Part shown: one piece after another, positions 1-5,144 of the stretch | Layout: each line of letters opens with the position of its first letter | How positions within the stretch are numbered: position 1 is the first letter of the stretch | DNA from: an uncultured Verrucomicrobiota bacterium | GTDB taxonomy: Bacteria; Verrucomicrobiota; Verrucomicrobiia; Limisphaerales; UBA9464 | Length of the DNA: 5,144 nucleotides | Reading direction: 5' to 3' | Assembly (NCBI GenBank): GCA_903925515.1 | Contig: CAIYFP010000626.1 | Coordinates: forward strand, 1 to 5,144 | Notes under the pieces: generated by a model | What the model saw: only the letters and a program-made list of their open reading frames with translations | Databases searched by the model: none | Told to the model about the DNA's origin: nothing | Program-made: the position numbers and the translations under genes

Positions 1-1455
1 CGCGTCGGCCTGTTTCTTGCGCCCATCGCCTTCGCCGTCGCATGGTTCGTCCCAATCGATGCACTCGAGCCCAAGGCGCATCGGCTCCTCGCGGTCATGG
101 CCGCCGCAGTCGTGCTTTGGATGACCGAGGCCATCCCCATGGGCGCCACAGCCCTGCTGGCGCCCGCGCTTGCCGTCCTCGCCGGCGTTGCACCCGCCAA
201 GGAAGCCTATCGGCCGTTCGCTGATCCCATCATTTTCCTCTTCATCGGAAGCTTCATGCTGGTCGAGGCCATGATGCGGCATGGACTGAACCGCCGCATC
301 GCCTTCGGCATCCTTCGAATGCCCTTCGTGGGCGACCGGCCCCTCGGGTTGTACGCCGCGTTCGGGATGGTCGTGACCTTCGTTTCCATGTGGGTCTCCA
401 ACGCCGCCACGACCGCGATGATGCTGCCGATCGGGATGGCGATTGCATCCGAGGTGGCTCGTGCCGAGTCGGCGAGGATCGGGCGGGAGATCCATTTCAC
501 GTCCCTGCCCTTGGCGACCGGGCTCATGCTGCTCACGGCCTTTGGGGCAAGCGTTGGCGGGCTTGCCACCCCAATTGGGACGCCGCCCAACCTGATCGGA
601 ATCGGGCTCATTGAACGCACCCTTGGGACGAGGCTGACGTTCTTCGAGTGGATGCGGGTCGGGCTTCCGGTCTCGCTTGTCCTCGGCACGTTCCTCGTCT
701 TCAACTTCCACGGTCGTTGCCGCGTTGACCGTGCAGCGTTGAGGGGGTGCTCGGGCTGGATCGCCCGCGAGGCCGGAACCATGGGCGCATGGTCGCGGGC
801 CGAGCGTGTCGTGGTCGTGGTGTTCGGCATGGCGGTCGTCGCGTGGCTCGTGCCGGGTGCCATGGCGTTGGCGGTGGGGCCCGAGAGCCCCACGGCCAAG
901 GTTCTCTCCGAGCGACTGCCCGAGAGCATCGTGTCGATCTTGGCGGCCGGGGTTTTGTTCATGGTCCCGACGGATTGGGCCGCGGGACGGTTCGTGCTGG
1001 AATGGCGCGATGCCGTGCGCATCGACTGGGGAACGATCTTCCTGTTCGCGGGTGGCATGGCGCTTGGGGACCAAATGTTCACGACGGGCCTCGCTCGGTG
1101 GATCGGGGATGGCGTCGCGGGGTTTTTCGAGGCGCGGACGGAGGCGGGGTTGGTTCTGCTCTTCACGGCGATTGCGGTGGTGGTAAGCGAGGCGACGTCC
1201 AACACGGCGTCGGCGACGATGATCGTGCCGATCGCGATCGCGGTTGCGCAGGCGGCCGGGGTGAACCCGCTGAAGCCCGCTCTGGCTGCATGCCTCGGGT
1301 CGTCCATGGGATTCCTGATGCCGGTATCAACCGGGCCCAACGCGATGGTCTATGGGACGGGTTGCATCCCCTTGCCGCGCATGTTCAAGCATGGCCTCGG
1401 CCTCGACATCATCGGGTTCATGGTGATCGCGGCGGCCGTGTTGTTGCTCGCCTAG
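1..1455 (+). CDS. SLC13/DASS-family anion:sodium symporter, 5' end cut off by the window
   Basis: This is an inner-membrane secondary transporter of the divalent anion:Na+ symporter family, which imports dicarboxylates, citrate or sulfate with sodium. The frame is open from base 1, and residues 1-32 are already hydrophobic family-like sequence, so the ATG at 97 is internal and the true start lies upstream. The visible part is 484 residues, close to full family length. Numbering from base 1, it shows WMTEAIP at 40-46, a first SN motif (S133-N134-A135) with TPIGTPPN at 190-197, and a second SNT motif (400-402) with MPVSTGPN at 440-447. These paired repeats are the family's substrate- and sodium-binding hairpins. 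About eleven hydrophobic stretches are spread along the chain. The third residue of the first SNT motif is Ala rather than Thr. The substrate cannot be read from sequence. The sulfatase 30 bases downstream makes sulfate possible, but a dicarboxylate is equally possible. The family call is secure. Confidence 0.93.
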   Translation, partial: RVGLFLAPIAFAVAWFVPIDALEPKAHRLLAVMAAAVVLWMTEAIPMGATALLAPALAVLAGVAPAKEAYRPFADPIIFLFIGSFMLVEAMMRHGLNRRIAFGILRMPFVGDRPLGLYAAFGMVVTFVSMWVSNAATTAMMLPIGMAIASEVARAESARIGREIHFTSLPLATGLMLLTAFGASVGGLATPIGTPPNLIGIGLIERTLGTRLTFFEWMRVGLPVSLVLGTFLVFNFHGRCRVDRAALRGCSGWIAREAGTMGAWSRAERVVVVVFGMAVVAWLVPGAMALAVGPESPTAKVLSERLPESIVSILAAGVLFMVPTDWAAGRFVLEWRDAVRIDWGTIFLFAGGMALGDQMFTTGLARWIGDGVAGFFEARTEAGLVLLFTAIAVVVSEATSNTASATMIVPIAIAVAQAAGVNPLKPALAACLGSSMGFLMPVSTGPNAMVYGTGCIPLPRMFKHGLGLDIIGFMVIAAAVLLLA

Positions 1456-1485
1456 GGCTGCACGCCGGGATACCTTCAGGCTCGC

Positions 1486-3066
1486 ATGCGCTTCCCCCTG
1501 CCCCTGACGTTGCTCGCGGCCGCATGGATGTCGGCCACGGCCGGCACCCGGCCAAACATCCTCTTCATCATGACCGACGACCACGCGGCCCATGCCTTGT
1601 CATGCTATGGCTCGCGCGTGAATGAGACGCCGGGCCTCGACCGCATGGCACGCACGGGGTTGCGCTTCGCCAATGCCTTCGTCGTAAACTCCATCTGCAC
1701 GCCCAGCCGCGCGACGTTGCTGACCGGAAAGTACTCCCATGCGAACGGGACGCCCGTGTTCAACCGGTTCGACGGCAGCCAAGACACCGTGGCAAAGCAA
1801 GTGCGTGCCGCCGGCTATCACACGGGCATGATAGGCAAATGGCACCTGGGCTCGGATCCCACCGGTTTTGACCGTTGGATTGTCCTTCCGGGTCAAGGCG
1901 TCTATGAAAACCCGGCCTTCCTCACTCCCGCAGGCCGTCTCACCCTTGAGGGCCACGCCACTCAGGTCATCACCGACCTCGGCATCCAATTCCTGGAAAC
2001 GCGCCCCAAGGACAAGCCCTTCTTCCTGATGCTCCACCACAAGGCGCCCCACCGCGAGTGGACGCCAGATGCCAAGAACCGGGAGAAGTTCCGGAACAAG
2101 CGGATTCCCGAACCACCCACCCTGTTCGACGACTACGCGACGCGACCGGCAGCGCTTCCGGAAAACAGGCAAACCGTGGCCCGCGACCTGACGCGGCGTG
2201 ACCTCAAGATGCAACCGCCCGCCGACATGCCGCAGGACGAGCGAGGGCGCTGGCTGGGTACAACCCCGACCGAGGTGGATGTCCCGGGGCCGGACGGCGT
2301 CATGCGAAGGCTCACCGGCATGGAGCTCACCCGTTGGAAGTACCAACGCTACATGCAGGACTACCTCGCCTGCGTCCAGGGGGTGGATGACGGCGTCGGC
2401 AGGGTGTTGGACCACCTCGACAGAACCGGCCTCTCCAAGGACACCATCGTGTTTTACACCTCCGACAACGGCTTCTTCCTTGGCGACATGGGGATGTATG
2501 ACAAGCGCTTCATGTATGAACCTTCCCTCAGGGTTCCCCTGCTCGTGATGGGCCCGGGCATCGAGTCGCCGGGGCGCGCCCCGTCAGGAATCGTCATGAA
2601 CGTGGATCTGGCGCCGACGTTCCTCGAACTCGCCGGGGTGCGCATCCCCAAAGACATGCAGGGGCGCAGCCTGGTCCCATGGTTCAAGGACGCGCCACCC
2701 GCAAGATGGCGAACGTCGATGTACTACCGCTACTACCACGATCCCGGCCATCACAACACCCGCCAGCACTACGGCGTCCGCACCGACACCCACAAGCTGG
2801 TCCATTACTGGAAGAAGGGTGCATGGGAGCTTTATGACCTTCGTGTTGACCCGGACGAGCAACGCAACATCGCGGACGATCCGGCGCATGCTGAAACCCT
2901 GCGGTCGCTCAAGGCCGATCTCGCGAGGTTGCGCACGGAATTGGCCGACGATGATCGGTTCGCGAACGATCTTCCTCGTGACGGCGTTGACGGGAACTTC
3001 ACCGAGCGGGGCAACCTTGGACGCCAATCCATTGCAGGTGCCGTCGAGGCGTCCGTGAATCGCTAG
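1486..3066 (+). CDS. Exported formylglycine-dependent sulfatase (S1 family)
   Basis: This 526-residue enzyme should hydrolyse sulfate esters, probably on a polysaccharide, outside the cytoplasm. Residues 1-19 form a Sec signal peptide (one Arg, a hydrophobic core, then A-T-A before G20), which supports the ATG at 1486. The core follows the S1 order: NILFIMTDD at 24-32 (metal ligands D31, D32); CTPSRATLLTG at 71-81, with C71 the residue expected to become formylglycine and R75 its partner; GKWHLG at 117-122; HHKAPH at 184-189; and SDNG at 326-329 (ligands D327, N328) followed by K340. The C-terminal part, about 405-470, with LYDLRVDPDEQRNIADDP, resembles the DUF4976 domain of N-sulfoglucosamine sulfohydrolase-like enzymes. 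All catalytic residues are present. The exact substrate is not deducible. The loop after SDNG differs from the form I recall in related sulfatases. No maturation enzyme (anSME or FGE) lies in the window. There is only a weak AGG five bases before the start. Confidence 0.95.
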   Translation: MRFPLPLTLLAAAWMSATAGTRPNILFIMTDDHAAHALSCYGSRVNETPGLDRMARTGLRFANAFVVNSICTPSRATLLTGKYSHANGTPVFNRFDGSQDTVAKQVRAAGYHTGMIGKWHLGSDPTGFDRWIVLPGQGVYENPAFLTPAGRLTLEGHATQVITDLGIQFLETRPKDKPFFLMLHHKAPHREWTPDAKNREKFRNKRIPEPPTLFDDYATRPAALPENRQTVARDLTRRDLKMQPPADMPQDERGRWLGTTPTEVDVPGPDGVMRRLTGMELTRWKYQRYMQDYLACVQGVDDGVGRVLDHLDRTGLSKDTIVFYTSDNGFFLGDMGMYDKRFMYEPSLRVPLLVMGPGIESPGRAPSGIVMNVDLAPTFLELAGVRIPKDMQGRSLVPWFKDAPPARWRTSMYYRYYHDPGHHNTRQHYGVRTDTHKLVHYWKKGAWELYDLRVDPDEQRNIADDPAHAETLRSLKADLARLRTELADDDRFANDLPRDGVDGNFTERGNLGRQSIAGAVEASVNR

Positions 3067-3133
3067 CCCGGGAACGTGGATTCCTCGTCGAACCGCATCA
3101 CGCCCCATCATGTCCTAGCTCACAACGCACATC
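3067..3133 (+). other. Intergenic spacer between the sulfatase gene and the next cluster
   Basis: At 67 bases this is the longest non-coding gap, so it is the likeliest place for one transcription unit to end and another to begin. The only structure I see is a short inverted repeat, GGAA (3071-3074) and TTCC (3081-3084) with a six-base loop. It has no following T-run, so I do not call a terminator. I see no convincing -35/-10 pair and no Shine-Dalgarno motif before the ATG at 3134. Transcription may simply continue through it. Confidence 0.4.
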
Positions 3134-3409
3134 ATGAAATCCGCCTACGAACTCGCCATGGAACGCCTCCAAAAGCAGGCGCCATCGAAGGTCCTGTCCC
3201 CGGCCCAAAAGGCCGAGCTCGCCGACCTCGAATCCCTCTACAAGTCCAAGATCGCCCAGATCGAGATCGAGGTGGGCGACGACATCCAGGCCGCACAGGC
3301 CAAGGAGGACTTCGCCATGGCGGACGAGCTCCGCGAACGCCTCGCCCACCAGCGATCCCGGCTCGAGGCCGAACGAGAGGAAAAACGCCGCCGGATCCGG
3401 GGCGACTAG
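3134..3409 (+). CDS. Small charged helical (coiled-coil) protein of unknown function
   Basis: This 91-residue protein is predicted cytoplasmic, with no signal peptide or membrane segment. After a short N-terminal helix (MKSAYELAMERLQKQ, 1-15) and a linker with LSPAQKAELADL (21-32), it is almost entirely helical and rich in Glu, Lys, Arg and Ala, ending in a very basic and acidic tail (EAEREEKRRRIRG, 78-90). The opening MKSAYELAMERL, followed by a helix beginning L-(S/T)-x-x-Q-K, matches a small conserved protein I recall from Verrucomicrobia. That is memory, not a search. Residues 52-75 (A-x-x-x-E-D-F-x-x-A-D-E-L-R-E-R-L) resemble the UVR helical hairpin of UvrB/UvrC and McsA, which mediates protein-protein contact. 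This suggests, but does not prove, a partner-binding role. The start is the only reasonable ATG, and no ribosome binding site is visible. The DUF2237 gene follows 36 bases later in the same frame. Confidence 0.8.
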   Translation: MKSAYELAMERLQKQAPSKVLSPAQKAELADLESLYKSKIAQIEIEVGDDIQAAQAKEDFAMADELRERLAHQRSRLEAEREEKRRRIRGD

Positions 3410-3445
3410 GCCAAGGCCACCACCCTGCCCTTCCCCACGCCTTCC

Positions 3446-3850
3446 ATGCCCACCTTCGACCGTACCCGTCCCAGCCGAGCCCGGAACATCCTCGGCGGCC
3501 CCCTCGAAACCTGCGGCATGGTCCCGCGCACCGGCTTCTTCCGGAACGGATGCTGCGAGACCGGCCCCGACGACCTCGGCCGCCACGTCGTCTGCGCCAT
3601 CGTCACCGAACGATTCCTCGCCTTCTCCCTCGCTCGCGGCAACGACCTCGTCACCCCAAGGCCCGAGTTCGACTTCCATGGCCTCAAGCCCGGGGACCGC
3701 TGGTGCCTTTGCGCCGGACGGTGGCTCGAAGCTCTCGAAGCCCAGGCCGCCCCCGCCGTCGTCATCGCCGCCACCCACGAGGCCGCCCTGCGGGTCGTCC
3801 CGCTCGAGGAACTCCTTCGCCATGCCCACGACGACGGCCATGCCGGCTAG
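3446..3850 (+). CDS. DUF2237 family protein
   Basis: This 134-residue protein matches the uncharacterised DUF2237 (COG3651) family along most of its length, including N14-ILGGPLETC (14-23), TGFFRNGCCETGPDDLG (29-45), HVVCA (47-51), FLAFSLARGNDL (58-69 region), GLKPGDRWCLCA (79-90), RWLEA (92-96) and ATHEAAL (109-115). Six cysteines (C23, C36, C37, C50, C87, C89) and H111 sit in the conserved blocks. The pattern could suit metal binding or redox chemistry, but no activity is established that I know of. There is no signal peptide, so it is probably cytosolic. Starting at 3446 keeps the whole conserved N-terminal block, while the next Met (residue 25) would lose it. The start is preceded by a pyrimidine-rich stretch without a Shine-Dalgarno motif. 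It sits between the helical protein gene (36-base gap) and the membrane-anchored protein gene (12-base gap), so co-transcription is likely. Confidence 0.92.
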   Translation: MPTFDRTRPSRARNILGGPLETCGMVPRTGFFRNGCCETGPDDLGRHVVCAIVTERFLAFSLARGNDLVTPRPEFDFHGLKPGDRWCLCAGRWLEALEAQAAPAVVIAATHEAALRVVPLEELLRHAHDDGHAG

Positions 3851-3862
3851 CTCGCCCATCGC

Positions 3863-4996
3863 ATGACCTCCTCCCACGGCCATCCCCACCTCCTCCATGG
3901 CGAGGCCGTGTTTCTCTTCGCCTATGACATCGCCTACGAGATGGACCGCGAGCCGGTCCCAACCCTCTTCGGGTTGCCCGTGTCCCAGTACAGCATGGAC
4001 ACCTCAAGGCGCAGCCCTCGCGACCTCCTCTTCTACAAGCCCCGCCACGTTCGCCTCCCCGCCCAGGAACGCCTCGGACCCCATGGCCCCGTTCGCGTCG
4101 AACGTGAGGTCAAGTTCCTCCCCATCGGTGCCCTGTCCGTCCGCATCCGAGTCCCCTTTGCCGTCGAACGCCTCGAACACCTCGTCGCCTACCATGACCT
4201 CGCCTTCAGCAACGGCTCCGTCCATGACGAGGCCCGCCGCATCGCCGAGGATGCGCGCCGCGAGCTCGCATCGCACATCCTGCGCCCCATCGACCGCATT
4301 CCCGACGAGGAGGCCTACACCGTGTTTTGCCTTCGCGGCCCCCTGCCCTCCCATTCCCCCGGTGCTCCCGCCACCCTCCGCGCCGAGGCATGGCTTGAGT
4401 CCCACCGGCGCGCCGTCGCGGCCATCCTCACCCAGGAACCCGACCCCGCCGCCCTCTCCCGCCAGGAAACCCGCGAGTCCACCTCCCGCCACCTCTCCTA
4501 CTACGAGGACGACCTCGTCGTCATCGACTGGGACGCCGCACTCCTCGTGGACGAGCCGGGCGCATGGGAGGAATCCCTCTACGTCCTCGAGCTCGCCAAC
4601 CTCCAGCTCGCCGAGCTCGAAGCCTACGATCGCCTCCTCGACGCCACGCTCGAACGTACCTACCGCGACCTCGGCAACCCCGTGCGCGGCCGTCGCCAGC
4701 TCCTCCGCGACCTTCGCGAGCTCCGCATCGACCTCGCCCGCTTCAACGACGAGCTCTCCAACATCTCCAAGTTCTTTGGCGACTGGCACGTTGCGCGCCT
4801 CTACGAGGTCGTTGCCGCTCGCTTCCACCTTTCCGACTGGCATCGGTCCGTCCGCGAGAAGCTCCAGACGGTCGCCGAGCTCCACGAGATGCTGAAGCAC
4901 GACCAGTCGAACCGCTGGATGATGCTTCTCGAGGTCACCATCGTCCTCCTGTTCCTCATCGACATCCTCATGCTCGTCTCCGGCAGCAAGCGATAG
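3863..4996 (+). CDS. C-terminally membrane-anchored protein with RMD1/DUF155-like second half
   Basis: This 377-residue protein has unknown function. It has no signal peptide, and a single hydrophobic segment at about 353-373, followed by SGSKR, should anchor the C-terminus with the bulk in the cytoplasm. The N-terminal part begins VFLFAYDIAYEMD (16-28) and contains IGALSVRIRVPF (88-99), probably a beta-rich domain. The second half is helical: YYEDDLVVIDWDAALL (213-228), ELANLQLAELEAYDRLLD (243-260), a basic and acidic helix at 275-300, then FFGDWHVARLYEVV (304-317), and a helix leading through LHEMLKHDQ directly into LLEVTIVLLFLIDILML. This order, a paired helical region ending in a terminal membrane helix preceded by a conserved Leu-Glu, is what I recall for RMD1/RMND1 (DUF155) proteins, whose mitochondrial member supports organelle translation. 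The assignment is remote and from memory, and a separate bacterial family with the same fold is possible. The gene is very rich in C-ending codons. It starts 12 bases after the DUF2237 stop, so it is probably co-transcribed with it. Confidence 0.85.
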   Translation: MTSSHGHPHLLHGEAVFLFAYDIAYEMDREPVPTLFGLPVSQYSMDTSRRSPRDLLFYKPRHVRLPAQERLGPHGPVRVEREVKFLPIGALSVRIRVPFAVERLEHLVAYHDLAFSNGSVHDEARRIAEDARRELASHILRPIDRIPDEEAYTVFCLRGPLPSHSPGAPATLRAEAWLESHRRAVAAILTQEPDPAALSRQETRESTSRHLSYYEDDLVVIDWDAALLVDEPGAWEESLYVLELANLQLAELEAYDRLLDATLERTYRDLGNPVRGRRQLLRDLRELRIDLARFNDELSNISKFFGDWHVARLYEVVAARFHLSDWHRSVREKLQTVAELHEMLKHDQSNRWMMLLEVTIVLLFLIDILMLVSGSKR

Positions 4997-5048
4997 CCCG
5001 CCCACAAACCCGCTTGGCCCACGCCCATTCCACGATACCGTGCGGCCC

Positions 5049-5144
5049 ATGTTGCAGGGCGTCCTCCCCTCCACGCAGGTCCTTGTCCCCCTCGCCGCCG
5101 CCATCCTGATGGCCCTCGCGCCATCCCATGCTGCCGACCCCATC
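5049..5144 (+). CDS. Start of a secreted protein gene, cut off by the window end
   Basis: From the ATG at 5049 the frame is open for 32 codons to the window edge. The translation begins with a Sec-type signal peptide: a hydrophobic core (VLVPLAAAILMALA, residues 11-24) ending in S-H-A before A-D-P, with likely cleavage after A28. It lacks a positively charged N-terminal residue, which is slightly unusual. The start lies 52 bases after the previous stop, in a C-rich spacer with no visible promoter, terminator or Shine-Dalgarno motif. Too little of the mature protein is present to name a function. An exported enzyme would fit the neighbouring sulfatase, but that is a guess. The main doubt is whether the true start is this ATG. 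Confidence 0.65.
   Translation, partial: MLQGVLPSTQVLVPLAAAILMALAPSHAADPI

Noticed and set aside
207..1340. Long open frame on the minus strand opposite the transporter
   Set aside because: Its translation shows no recognisable domain, and it mirrors a clear SLC13 coding region. Long antisense frames are expected in GC-rich coding DNA.
97..1455. ATG at 97 as the transporter start
   Set aside because: The upstream codons in frame are open to base 1 and encode hydrophobic sequence fitting the family's first membrane region, so the gene begins outside the window.
3071..3084. GGAA-N6-TTCC inverted repeat as a terminator or operator
   Set aside because: A four-base stem with no T-run is too weak, and such repeats occur often by chance.
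3067..3133. Promoter for the three-gene cluster
   Set aside because: No hexamer pair with reasonable spacing could be seen by eye in this GC-rich spacer.
3076..3927. Open + frame continuing the sulfatase frame across two genes
   Set aside because: The translation is Arg/Pro-rich low complexity, and it overlaps the helical and DUF2237 genes, which have convincing protein sequence in another frame.
4004..5143. Long open frame on the minus strand opposite the RMD1-like gene
   Set aside because: The product is a Gly/Glu/Val-rich string typical of the complement of C-ending codons, whereas the + strand frame has domain-like structure and a membrane helix.

Overview
The window is about two-thirds G+C by eye and densely coding. 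All six genes are on the + strand, and no gap between them exceeds 67 bases. I see no RNA genes, insertion sequences, CRISPR repeats or integrases. A formylglycine-type sulfatase with a secretion signal, a small helical protein that I recall from Verrucomicrobia, a DUF2237 protein and a lack of Shine-Dalgarno motifs together suggest the PVC superphylum (Verrucomicrobiota more likely than Planctomycetota). This placement is inference, because the window holds no phylogenetic marker.

Left part (1-3066): the 3' portion of an SLC13/DASS anion:sodium symporter is followed 30 bases later by a complete exported S1-family sulfatase. The two are plausibly co-transcribed. The sulfatase would cleave sulfate esters outside the cytoplasm, and the transporter could import the released sulfate or an organic di- or tricarboxylate.

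Middle and right (3134-4996): three tightly spaced genes (gaps of 36 and 12 bases) encode a 91-residue charged helical protein, a 134-residue DUF2237 protein and a 377-residue protein. The last has a single C-terminal membrane segment, and its second half resembles RMD1/DUF155 proteins. They look like an operon, but the function of all three is unknown, so no pathway can be named. At 5049 a new reading frame opens with a clear signal peptide and runs off the window end.

The most unusual features are at the level of the reading frames. All five visible stop codons are TAG. At three junctions the downstream gene lies in the same frame as the upstream one, with that single TAG as the only stop between them. 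Base composition also drifts from G-ending codons in the second half of the transporter to strongly C-ending codons after 3134. I found no convincing new defence, mobile or regulatory system. The three-gene cluster of unknowns is the best candidate for undescribed biology.
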